Below, one piece after another: positions 25,984 to 33,885 of a stretch of 64,000 nt of DNA. The stretch's first letter is position 1; each line of letters begins with the position of its first letter. A program made the position numbers and the translations under genes. Source of the stretch: Janthinobacterium sp. BJB426. Lineage in GTDB: Bacteria; Pseudomonadota; Gammaproteobacteria; Burkholderiales; Burkholderiaceae_D. Below the pieces are notes generated by a model that searched no databases, was not told the DNA's origin, and saw nothing but the letters and a program-made list of their open reading frames with translations. The DNA is taken from the NCBI RefSeq assembly GCF_002735705.1, contig NZ_PDZL01000002.1, positions 124,001-188,000 of the forward strand. Direction: 5' to 3'.

Positions 25984-26177
25984 GTTCTCCTCGTGGGTCG
26001 CCGCAAGCCACCAGTGTGGACGGGCCGCGCGGGCCGGTATTGATCTGGATTGAACCGCGCCCACGCATGGCGACCCGGCCCCCATGGCGGCAACGAGTGC
26101 AAAAATAGTTCCCTCGCCAAGGTTGAGCGAGATCAGGCGTGCGGGCAGAGGCGCCGCCGTATACTTGGCCGACAGGC

Positions 26178-26193
26178 TGGCACTGGGCCTGCT
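26178..26193 (+). promoter_or_regulatory. Probable sigma-54 promoter of prkA-yeaH-spoVR
   Basis: TGGCAC is followed, after the required 5 bases, by CTGCT, so GG and GC are exactly 10 bases apart. Position 7 and the first T of TTGC deviate from consensus. Transcription would start near 26204, leaving a short leader with GGGGA before the ATG at 26225. Known yeaGH operons of enterobacteria are NtrC/sigma-54 controlled, which supports the call. Only a GTGCA half-site is seen upstream. Confidence 0.6.
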
Positions 26194-26224
26194 CCACGGC
26201 AGCAATGGTATGGATGGGGAAACA

Positions 26225-28204
26225 ATGACGAGCCCTGATATGACACGCCACGACGACGCGCCCGCGGGCGAGCAGGCAGGCCAGCATGCGGATTTTGTGC
26301 ACGGCATGGCGGCCTGGGCGGCAAAGCACCGCATCAGCCCCTGGCGCGGCAGTTTTGCCGACTTCATCGAGCAAATCCTGCCCGGCCGCGCCGCCCTGCT
26401 GACGCGCAGCGCGCACCAGTACCTGTGGGACATGATGCGCTGGAATGGCCATACGGATGACAACGGGCGCTTCCGCTGCCACCTGTTCGACGACGAGCTG
26501 TTCGGCATCGACGAGGCGATCGACCGGGTCGCCGCCTACTTCAAGGCTGCCGCCGCCGGCTCGGAAGTGGGCCGGCGCATGTTGCTGTTGCTGGGCCCGC
26601 CATCGGGCGGCAAGTCGACCATGGTGATCCTGCTCAAGCGGGGGCTGGAAGAATACAGCCACAGCAGCGAAGGCGCGCTGTACGGCATCGCCGGCTGTCC
26701 CGTGCACGAATCGCCGCTGCATCTGGTGCCGCACAGCATGCGCGCCGACTTTCGCGCCAGCTATGACGCCGAGCTGCAGGGCGAACTGTGCCCCCATTGC
26801 CGCGCCCGCCTGGAAGAACAGTACGGTGGCGACTTCCTGCGCATGCCCGTCGAGCGCATCCACCTGTCGGAAGCGGGCCGTTGCGGCATCGGCACATATG
26901 CGCCGCACGATCCCACCACCGCCGACCTGGCCGACCTGGTCGGCTCCGTCGACCTGTCGAAAGTGGCGCAATACGGCGACGAGGGCGATCCGCGCGCCTG
27001 GTCGTGGTCCGGCGCCGTGTATGCGGCCAGCCGCGGCATGCTGGAAATGATCGAAATCCTCAAGGTGAAGCGGGAATTCCTCTATTTACTCCTCACCCTG
27101 ACACAGGAAAAGAATGTCAAGGTGTCGCGTTTCCCCCTGATTTACCTCGATGAAACCATCCTCGCCCACACGAATCTGGCCGAATTTCGCAAATTTCTGC
27201 AAGAAAGCGAAAACGAGGCCTTGCTCGACCGCATGGTCATCGTGCAAGTGCCCTATACGCTCAACTACCGCGAGGAGGCGCGCATTTACCGCAAGCTGAT
27301 CCTGGCTGCCGCCCCCGCCTTCCGCGACGTGCACCTCGATCCCCACGTGCTGCATGCGGCGGCCGTGTTTGCCATCCTCAGCCGCTTGCCAGAGGGCGAC
27401 GACAAGGAAGCCGAACTGGTCAAGAAACTGCGCATCTACGCCAACGAAGATGTGGACGACTTGCAGCCGGCCGACATCCGCCGCATGCGCGAGCGCGACA
27501 AATCGCCCGACGAGGGCCTGTCGGGCGTGTCGCCCCGTTTCGTCATCAATGCCCTGTCGCACGCCATCATTTCCGCACAGCGCAACAGCCTGTCCACCAT
27601 GGACGTGCTGCTGGCCCTGAAGGACGGCATCGAGAACGATGCGCGCATCGAACCGCGGCGCAAGCGCAAGTGGGTCGATTACCTGGTGCTCACGCGCAAG
27701 GATTTCTATAACCGCTGGGTCAAGGCCGACGTGCACAAGGCCCTGTTCGTGTCGTTCGAGCAAGAAGCTCAAGACTTGCTGAACAAATACCTCGATGAAG
27801 TCGAAGCCATGCTCGACAACCGTCAGATCCGCGATCCCATCACCAGCGAAGAACGCCGTCCCGATGAGCGCTTCCTGCGCGCCGTGGAAGAAAAAATCCA
27901 CATCAGCGACTCGGGCAAGCAATCGTTCCGGCAAGAAGTGGTACGCAAGGCCATGAGCGCCTTCAAACGGGGCGAGGCGTTTGGCCTGGGCAGCCATGCG
28001 CAACTGCACGACGCCATCCAGCAATATCTGTTCGAGCAGCGGCGCGACGTGCTGCGCCTCGTCGGCTCGGCCAAGCGTCCCGATGACGACGTGCGGGCGA
28101 GGATCTCCGCCGTCGAGCAGCGCCTGGTCGACGAATATGGCTATGACGCCCACAGCGCGCGTGAAGCGCTCAATTACGTGACCACCTTGCTGGCGCAGGA
28201 ATAG
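26225..28204 (+). CDS. prkA: PrkA-type serine protein kinase with AAA domain (YeaG homologue)
   Basis: The 659-residue product is close to the 644 of E. coli YeaG. The ATG at 26225 has GGGGA upstream; earlier in-frame ATGs would place the sigma-54 promoter inside the gene. An AAA+ ATPase domain comes first, with Walker A GPPSGGKST at about residues 124-132 and a CPHC element in the insert. A C-terminal kinase-like domain (RKRKWVDYLVLTRKDFYNRW) follows. PrkA proteins phosphorylate targets during starvation and sporulation-like stress, and in E. coli act in nitrogen starvation. It forms an operon with yeaH and spoVR, with a 2-base gap to the next gene. Confidence 0.95.
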   Translation: MTSPDMTRHDDAPAGEQAGQHADFVHGMAAWAAKHRISPWRGSFADFIEQILPGRAALLTRSAHQYLWDMMRWNGHTDDNGRFRCHLFDDELFGIDEAIDRVAAYFKAAAAGSEVGRRMLLLLGPPSGGKSTMVILLKRGLEEYSHSSEGALYGIAGCPVHESPLHLVPHSMRADFRASYDAELQGELCPHCRARLEEQYGGDFLRMPVERIHLSEAGRCGIGTYAPHDPTTADLADLVGSVDLSKVAQYGDEGDPRAWSWSGAVYAASRGMLEMIEILKVKREFLYLLLTLTQEKNVKVSRFPLIYLDETILAHTNLAEFRKFLQESENEALLDRMVIVQVPYTLNYREEARIYRKLILAAAPAFRDVHLDPHVLHAAAVFAILSRLPEGDDKEAELVKKLRIYANEDVDDLQPADIRRMRERDKSPDEGLSGVSPRFVINALSHAIISAQRNSLSTMDVLLALKDGIENDARIEPRRKRKWVDYLVLTRKDFYNRWVKADVHKALFVSFEQEAQDLLNKYLDEVEAMLDNRQIRDPITSEERRPDERFLRAVEEKIHISDSGKQSFRQEVVRKAMSAFKRGEAFGLGSHAQLHDAIQQYLFEQRRDVLRLVGSAKRPDDDVRARISAVEQRLVDEYGYDAHSAREALNYVTTLLAQE

Positions 28205-28206
28205 CC

Positions 28207-29397
28207 ATGGCCGTCGCGACCTCGCCCGCTTCCGCCGCGCCAGCCCTGGCCCGGCCGTGGTACGCGCTGTTCTCGCGCGGCGCGCGCGACTGGCTGCGCC
28301 ACAACCAGAAAGTGCGCGAAGCCGTGCAGGCGCACTTGCCCGACCTGGTCGCCACGCCTGACCTGATCGGCGGGCCGCAGCAGCGCACGGTGCAAGTGCC
28401 CATGCGCCTGCTCGAACATGCGCATTTCCGCCTGGCGCCCGCGCGCAACAGCGTGGGCGCGGGCCAGGGAGACGGCCAGCCTGGCGATATCCTGCGCCCG
28501 GCCCGGCCCGCCGCCACGGGCGGGGCAGGAACGCAAGGCGAAGGCGGCGATGGCGAGGGGGCCGTGCGCCTGCTGCTCGAATTTCCCATCGACGACATAC
28601 TCGACTGGCTGTGGGACGCCTTCGAATTGCCGCACCTCAAACCCCGCCACCTGGGCGCCATCGACGACGTGCGGCTCGTGCGTAGCGGCCTGGACCGGCA
28701 TGGCGCCCGTTCCCGGCTGGACCGGCGGCGCACGGTCAAGGAAGCGATCAAGCGACGCGCCTTGCAAGCGCAGCCTGTGCCCTTCACCAATGATGACTTG
28801 CGTTACCGCCAGGTGCTGCCACAGCCCCGGCCCAGCACAAACGCCGTCGTGTTTTTCGTGCTGGACGTGTCGGCCAGCATGGCGCAGGCCGAGCGCAGGC
28901 TGGCCAAATCCTTCTTTTTCTTTGCCTTGCAAGGCTTGCGCCGCAGGTATGCGCGCGTGGAAACGCGCTTTATCGCCCATACGACACGGGCCTGGGAATT
29001 TTCCGAAGCCGAGTTCTTCCTGGTCAATGGCATGGGCGGCACCATGGCTTCCACCGCCTTTCGCCTGAGCCGCGAACTGCTGCAGCAACACTACGCGCCG
29101 GGTCGCTACAACGCCTACCTGTTTTATGCCTCCGATGGCGAGAATTTCAGCGAAGACCGGGGAGCTGCCAGCCAGGCCCTGGGCGAACTGGCCGCCTTGC
29201 TCAACTATATGGGCTATGTGGAAACCATCCCCGGCGTGCCGCGCAGCCTGGAAACGGAAATGCACAGCTTGTTCGCCGAGCAGGAACGGCGCGGCTTGCC
29301 CTTGCACAGCAGCATCCTCAGCAGGACCGACGACGTGTGGGAAGCCATCCGCACCTTTTTCCGGCACGAGGCGGCCGATACGGAGGAAGTCCCATGA
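28207..29397 (+). CDS. yeaH: YeaH/YhbH family protein (DUF444, von Willebrand A-like)
   Basis: The 396-residue protein has the typical N-terminal basic region, then a Gly-rich linker (residues about 80-115) and a VWA-like domain with a MIDAS-type DVSASMAQ motif near residue 220. MGGTMASTAF and YASDGENFSED complete the metal-binding loops. It is always encoded between PrkA and SpoVR and is thought to be a partner or substrate of the kinase. Spacing to prkA is 2 bases and it overlaps spoVR by 4 bases (ATGA), so all three are translationally coupled. Confidence 0.93.
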   Translation: MAVATSPASAAPALARPWYALFSRGARDWLRHNQKVREAVQAHLPDLVATPDLIGGPQQRTVQVPMRLLEHAHFRLAPARNSVGAGQGDGQPGDILRPARPAATGGAGTQGEGGDGEGAVRLLLEFPIDDILDWLWDAFELPHLKPRHLGAIDDVRLVRSGLDRHGARSRLDRRRTVKEAIKRRALQAQPVPFTNDDLRYRQVLPQPRPSTNAVVFFVLDVSASMAQAERRLAKSFFFFALQGLRRRYARVETRFIAHTTRAWEFSEAEFFLVNGMGGTMASTAFRLSRELLQQHYAPGRYNAYLFYASDGENFSEDRGAASQALGELAALLNYMGYVETIPGVPRSLETEMHSLFAEQERRGLPLHSSILSRTDDVWEAIRTFFRHEAADTEEVP

Positions 29398-30914
29398 CGC
29401 AGGCTGACACAGCCGGCCTGGACGGTTACGCGGCCCGCATCGAAGCGCTGGCGCGGGAACTGGGGCTGGAGTTCGCCCCCGTCGAGTTCGAACTGGTGCC
29501 GGACAGTTTCATGGCCGAGATCGCCATCTATGGCTTGCCAGTGCGCATGCGCCACTGGTCGTTCGGCGTGCGCTATATCCACCAGCTCGTGCATCAAAAG
29601 ATGGGCAACTCGCATATGTTCGAAGTCATGTTTCCCGGCGATCCTTGCCATGCCTACATGGCCGAACACAATTCCGTTGCCGAAAACACCCTCGTCACAG
29701 CGCACGTGCTGGGCCACGCCGACTTTGCCAGCCGCAATGCGCTGTTCCTGCGTTTCGGCGCCATGGCGGGCCAGCGCATCCTGGAACAAAGCGCGGCGCG
29801 GGCGCAACGTCTGGAAATGGCGCTGCAACGCCACGGACAGGAGCAGGTGGAAGCCGTGCTCGACGCGGCACTGGCGCTGGAGCAGCATGTGGATATCCAC
29901 GCCGAGCTGCACCGCCCGCCATACTCCGCACCATCCGCACCATCCGTACCATCCGCACCATCCGCGCCGGCGAGCCTGGCCCGTAAGCAGGAAAGGACCG
30001 CCGTGGACGATCTTTTTGCACAACGCTACCGGCGCTTGCCCGGCGAAGCGGCCGCGCTGGCGGCGCACGAGGCGGCACGGGCACGCGTGACGCAGCGCCC
30101 GCTCTTGCCGCCGCAGCCCGAATACGATTTACTGTGGTTCATCGCGCAATATGGGCCGGAGCTGGCTGACTGGGAGCGCGACATTTTCCTCGCCGTGCGC
30201 GAAGAGTCGTTTTACTTCTATCCCGTGTACGCCTGCCAGATCATGAACGAAGGCTGGGCCTCGTACTGGCACGCGCGGCTGCTGCGCGAAGCCGACTTCC
30301 TGCCGCCGGCCCTGTATCTGTCCGCCATCAAGTCGCACTCTGACGTGGTGCGCCCCTACGCGGGCGAGCACCAGCAAGCGCTGGCCGTCAACCCCTATCA
30401 CCTGGGCTTTTGCATGTGGGAACACATCATCGAGCGCGAAGGACTGGCGCGGGCGCACCAGATTTGCCGCGACGACGATGACTGCAGTTTTGTACGCAAC
30501 TATCTGGACGGGGAACTGGCCGACCGCCTGGGCCTGTTCGTGCATGAAAGCCGCCGCGATGGCGAAACGCGTCTGGCCAGCCGCGACTTGCAAGCCATCC
30601 GCGAAGCCATCCTGGCGCCCAAATACAACTATGGCGCGCCGTGCATCGCCGTCACCCTGCTCAACGACGACGGCAGCTTGGTGCTCCGCCACGATCACCA
30701 GCGCGACGGGCGCGGCCTCGACCTGGAGCGGGCGGAACAGGTGCTGGCGTATATCGCCCGCATCTGGCGCCGTCCCGTCACCCTGCATACGGCCGATTTC
30801 CGCGGCACGCCCCGGATTCTTCGCAGCAAGACCGACGGCGTACCGGAGCCGCCCGCACCGGCAGCGTCATCAACAACGTCAGCAACGCCGACAGCGCCGC
30901 CCGTGCAACACTGA
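29394..30914 (+). CDS. spoVR: SpoVR family protein (YcgB homologue)
   Basis: The 506-residue protein of the SpoVR/YcgB family carries family hallmarks such as YIHQLVHQKMGNSHMFEVMFPG, the metal-site-like MNEGWASYWHARL, NPYHLGFCMWEHI and DCSFVRNYL. The start at 29394 is coupled to the yeaH stop (ATGA) with GAGGAAG upstream. The biochemical role is unknown; it works with PrkA and YeaH in stationary-phase or nitrogen stress. A linker at about residues 175-195 carries four Pro-Ser-(Ala/Val) units encoded by a 9-bp tandem repeat. The extreme C-terminus is Ser/Thr/Pro/Ala-rich and looks disordered. Confidence 0.94.
   Translation: MTQADTAGLDGYAARIEALARELGLEFAPVEFELVPDSFMAEIAIYGLPVRMRHWSFGVRYIHQLVHQKMGNSHMFEVMFPGDPCHAYMAEHNSVAENTLVTAHVLGHADFASRNALFLRFGAMAGQRILEQSAARAQRLEMALQRHGQEQVEAVLDAALALEQHVDIHAELHRPPYSAPSAPSVPSAPSAPASLARKQERTAVDDLFAQRYRRLPGEAAALAAHEAARARVTQRPLLPPQPEYDLLWFIAQYGPELADWERDIFLAVREESFYFYPVYACQIMNEGWASYWHARLLREADFLPPALYLSAIKSHSDVVRPYAGEHQQALAVNPYHLGFCMWEHIIEREGLARAHQICRDDDDCSFVRNYLDGELADRLGLFVHESRRDGETRLASRDLQAIREAILAPKYNYGAPCIAVTLLNDDGSLVLRHDHQRDGRGLDLERAEQVLAYIARIWRRPVTLHTADFRGTPRILRSKTDGVPEPPAPAASSTTSATPTAPPVQH
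29931..29966 (+). repeat. 9-bp tandem repeat inside spoVR, four units
   Basis: Four consecutive copies of CCATCCGCA, two with one substitution, encode a Pro-Ser-Ala/Val-rich linker. Because the unit is a multiple of three, gain or loss of copies would lengthen or shorten the linker without a frameshift. Confidence 0.85.
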
Positions 30915-30925
30915 ACGCTCACGCA

Positions 30926-31030
30926 CGGCCAGCGTGTCCGGCCAGCGTGTACCTCGGCCTGGGCTGCCTGTTTCTCTCACTGGCCAACTGGCCGACCGGC
31001 ATCTGCCTCACAGCTGGCCAACTGACCGGC
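30926..31030. repeat. Short repeats between convergent spoVR and the epimerase gene
   Basis: CGGCCAGCGTGT occurs at 30926 and 30939, and CTGGCCAACTG followed by ACCGGC occurs at 30980 and 31014. The 149-bp gap between the two convergent genes is built largely of these GGCC-rich imperfect repeats, which could form several alternative hairpins. No clear T-tract terminator is seen for either gene. Confidence 0.5.
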
Positions 31031-31063
31031 TGGCACGTGCCTCTCGCCTGGCCGGCCCCGCCC

Positions 31064-32350
31064 TCAAGCCCGGCCCGCCTGCACCACATACCAGGCGATG
31101 GTCTGTCGCAAGCCTTGCGCCAGGTCGTGTGTGGGGGCATAACCGAGCAAGCGGGCCGCCTTGGCGATGTCGGCCTGCGAATGGCGCACGTCGCCGGCGC
31201 GAAACTCGCCATATTGCGGAGGCTGCGGCACGTGCAGCGGGCGGGCGGCAAGCAGCATCTGCTGCATGGTGGCGTGCAGCTGCGTCAGGCTGGTGCGGGC
31301 GTTGACGGCCACGTTGTAGACCTGGTTCACGGCTGCCGGATCGGCACACGTGGCGGCCAGGATATTCGCTTGCACGGCATTGTGCACGAAGCAAAAGTCG
31401 CGGCTGGTGGCGCCATCGCCATGGATGTGCACGGCCTGCCTGTCCAGCATGGCGGCGATCCAGCGGGGAATGACGGCCGCATAGGCGCCCAGCGGGTCCT
31501 GGCGCGGACCGAAGACATTGAAATAGCGCAACCCCACCGTCTGCACGGCGTAGCAGCGCGCGTACACTTGCGCATACAGTTCATTGACATACTTGCTTAG
31601 GGCATACGGCGACAGGGGCGCGCCGATGTGCTGTTCCACTTTTGGCAAGGCCGGATGGTCGCCATACGTGGCGCTGGAAGCCGCATATACGAAGCGCTGC
31701 ACGCCCGCGTCGCGCGCGGCGGCCAGCATGTTGTGGAAGCCGCTGACATTGACGGCGTGGCACAGCAGCGGGTCTTCCAGCGAACGCGAGACGGACCCGA
31801 GCGCCGCCTGGTGCAGCACATAATCGACGGCGGGGCCGGCGACGGGGCCGCCCGGACCGGCACGACCGCGCCCGGCCAAGCTGCCGCTGGAGCAGCTGCT
31901 ACCATCAGCCGCAGTTGCATCACCATCTTTCTCACCGTCTGTCTCACTGCCTGCCTCACCGTCTGTCTCACTGCCGGCCTCGCCGCCGTCAATGTTGCTG
32001 GCGGCCTGTACCGGTGCGCCGCACGCCCACGCGCACGCTTGCGGGTCGCGGATATCGCCTTCGATGAAGGTGAAGCGCCGCCACGCCTGTTCGCCCACGC
32101 TGGCGCGCACCAGTTCCAGGTTGTGCCGGTGGCCCGTCAGAAAATTGTCCAGGCCACGCACTTCCTGTCCCAGCTTCAGCAAGGTTTCCAGCAGGTGCGA
32201 ACCGATGAAGCCGGCCACGCCCGTCACCAGCCAGCGCCGCGGCGTTTGCGCCAGTTGCGCGCAGGCTTGCGCGTAGGCGCTGGGGGCCGGGCTGCCCGCG
32301 GCGGCGCCTTGCGCCGTGTTTGCCGCCCGATCGAAGGCATCGGCCGCCAT
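31064..32350 (-). CDS. NAD-dependent UDP-sugar 4-epimerase (TviC/WbpP-like) with repeat-containing insertion
   Basis: The 428-residue extended short-chain dehydrogenase has the NAD-binding motif [14 protein letters not shown], the catalytic Tyr-Lys pair in YALSKYVNE, and [10 protein letters not shown]. It matches the UDP-GlcNAc(A)/GalNAc(A) 4-epimerases of the TviC/WbpP group but is about 80 residues longer. An N-terminal extension of about 35 residues and an acidic, Gly/Ser-rich insertion of about 50 residues (after QACAWACG, before [13 protein letters not shown]) account for the excess. The insertion holds the repeat GSETDGEA. The start overlaps the dehydrogenase stop by one base. Together the two genes should convert UDP-GlcNAc to a UDP-HexNAc uronic acid. 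Confidence 0.9.
   Translation of the reverse strand: MAADAFDRAANTAQGAAAGSPAPSAYAQACAQLAQTPRRWLVTGVAGFIGSHLLETLLKLGQEVRGLDNFLTGHRHNLELVRASVGEQAWRRFTFIEGDIRDPQACAWACGAPVQAASNIDGGEAGSETDGEAGSETDGEKDGDATAADGSSCSSGSLAGRGRAGPGGPVAGPAVDYVLHQAALGSVSRSLEDPLLCHAVNVSGFHNMLAAARDAGVQRFVYAASSATYGDHPALPKVEQHIGAPLSPYALSKYVNELYAQVYARCYAVQTVGLRYFNVFGPRQDPLGAYAAVIPRWIAAMLDRQAVHIHGDGATSRDFCFVHNAVQANILAATCADPAAVNQVYNVAVNARTSLTQLHATMQQMLLAARPLHVPQPPQYGEFRAGDVRHSQADIAKAARLLGYAPTHDLAQGLRQTIAWYVVQAGRA
31931..31978 (-). repeat. 24-bp tandem repeat (two units) within the epimerase gene
   Basis: Two adjacent 24-bp copies, differing at one base, encode the octapeptide repeat EAGSETDG inside the epimerase insertion. The unit preserves the frame, so copy number could vary without destroying the protein. 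Confidence 0.85.
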
Positions 32351-33666
32351 CACAGCCGCCACACGTGCAAGCCGCCATCCTCCAGCGGACGGGGGTCGAA
32401 ATGCGATTTGATGTCGATGAAGCAGCCATTTTCCTGCACCTTGGCCTGGAAATCGGCCAGCGGGCGGGCCAGCAGGGCCTGGTGCGAGACGGCGCTGATG
32501 ATGGCCTCGGCGCGCGGCAGCTGTTCCCAACTTTCCAGCGATAGACCGTATTCTTCCAGCGCTTCGCGGCCATCGGCGACGGGATCGTGCACATGCACCT
32601 GCACGCCGTACGATTGCAGTTCGTGGATCATGTCGACCACTTTCGAGTTGCGCAGGTCGGGGCAATTTTCCTTGAAGGTCAGGCCCAGCACGTTCACGTG
32701 CGCCCCTTTCAATTTAAAGCCCGCGCGCACCATTTCCTTGATGGTCTTTTCCGCCACGAACTTGGCCATGCCGTCGTTGATGCGGCGTCCGGCCAGGATC
32801 ACGTGCGGGTGGTAACCCAGCATTTCCGCCTTGTGCGTCAGATAATAGGGGTCGACGCCGATGCAGTGGCCGCCCACCAGTCCGGGGCGGAACGGCAGGA
32901 AATTCCATTTCGTGCCCGCCGCCTGCAGCACTTCCAGCGTGTCGATGCCGACGCGGTCGAAGATGATGGCCAGCTCGTTCATCAGCGCGATATTCAGGTC
33001 GCGCTGCGTGTTTTCGATCACCTTGGCCGCCTCGGCCACCTTGATGCTCGACGCCCGGTGCACGCCCGCCTCGACCACGCCTTCGTACAGCGCTGCCACC
33101 TTGTCCAGGGTGGCGGCATCGTCGCCCGAGACCACCTTGCGGATGCTGTGCAGCGTATGGTCCCGGTCGCCGGGGTTGATGCGCTCGGGTGAAAAGCCCA
33201 CATGAAAGTCTTCCTTCCAGCGCAGGCCCGAATGCTGTTCCAGGAGGGGGATGCAGATTTCTTCGGTGGCGCCCGGATACACGGTGGACTCGTAGATGAC
33301 GATGGCGCCGCGCCGCATGTGGCGGCCGACGGCCGCGCTGGCGCCGGCCAGGGCGGAGAAATCGGGATTGTGCGCGCTGTCGACGGGTGTGGGCACGGCC
33401 ACGACGATAAAATCGGCCAGTTGCAGCTCGGCCGGATCGCAACCGACGCTCAGCCCTTGCGCCGCCAGCAACTGTTCATGGCTGACTTCGCCTGTCGGGT
33501 CGATGTGGCGCCGGTAGCTTTCCACCTTGCGGGCCGACAAGTCAAAGCCGATCGTGCGCTGGCGCATGCCGAACGCCACGGCCAGCTGCAAGCCCACATA
33601 ACCGAGTCCCACCACCGCCACCACGCCCGCCTTGCCATCTACCTTGCTATCGACTTTGCTGTCCAT
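32350..33666 (-). CDS. UDP-HexNAc 6-dehydrogenase (TviB/WbpO-like)
   Basis: The 438-residue nucleotide-sugar dehydrogenase has the N-terminal NAD motif [16 protein letters not shown], the central domain with [11 protein letters not shown], and the catalytic Cys in [15 protein letters not shown]. The C-terminal UDP-binding domain contains [16 protein letters not shown]. It oxidises the C6 hydroxyl of UDP-GlcNAc or UDP-GalNAc to the uronic acid using NAD+ twice. The start at 33666 precedes a short repeat region ([12 protein letters not shown], 12-bp units), which is unusual for the family. Earlier in-frame ATGs would add an improbable Cys/Arg-rich leader. It is translationally coupled to the epimerase. 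Confidence 0.93.
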   Translation of the reverse strand: MDSKVDSKVDGKAGVVAVVGLGYVGLQLAVAFGMRQRTIGFDLSARKVESYRRHIDPTGEVSHEQLLAAQGLSVGCDPAELQLADFIVVAVPTPVDSAHNPDFSALAGASAAVGRHMRRGAIVIYESTVYPGATEEICIPLLEQHSGLRWKEDFHVGFSPERINPGDRDHTLHSIRKVVSGDDAATLDKVAALYEGVVEAGVHRASSIKVAEAAKVIENTQRDLNIALMNELAIIFDRVGIDTLEVLQAAGTKWNFLPFRPGLVGGHCIGVDPYYLTHKAEMLGYHPHVILAGRRINDGMAKFVAEKTIKEMVRAGFKLKGAHVNVLGLTFKENCPDLRNSKVVDMIHELQSYGVQVHVHDPVADGREALEEYGLSLESWEQLPRAEAIISAVSHQALLARPLADFQAKVQENGCFIDIKSHFDPRPLEDGGLHVWRL

Positions 33667-33885
33667 ATGCCTGTGCTCCGAAGGGTTGCGGCCCGAGCAG
33701 CGCCGTCCGGGAAATTCTACGGTTGCCGGTTTGGCCATTCTTGAGCGGGAACAAGAAACACGGGGCGACAGCCAGCAGGCGCGCTGACAATCGGCGGCTT
33801 GTTGAGCGCAATCAAGGAGACCGGCGGCCATCTTTTTAAGCTAGGCCATGCCTATCCCTCATGCACGCCGCTACCGGAGACTCCC
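33667..33885. other. Divergent promoter region between the dehydrogenase and prsT genes
   Basis: The 219-bp gap separates the leftward sugar-nucleotide genes from the rightward prsT operon. A TTGGCC-N8-GAGC string near 33729 keeps the GG-N10-GC spacing of sigma-54 promoters but matches poorly elsewhere and lies about 140 bases from prsT. No other promoter is clear. Confidence 0.35.

Noticed and set aside
29931..29966. CRISPR-like or mobile repeat
   Set aside because: The repeats are 9-bp in-frame tandem units without spacers inside a conserved gene.
33729..33745. Possible sigma-54 promoter ahead of prsT
   Set aside because: GG and GC have the right spacing, but both boxes otherwise match poorly and the site is about 140 bases from the gene.
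32350..33831. Longer version of the dehydrogenase starting at 33831
   Set aside because: The extra 55 residues are Cys/Arg-rich and lie upstream of the natural start that precedes the NAD-binding motif.
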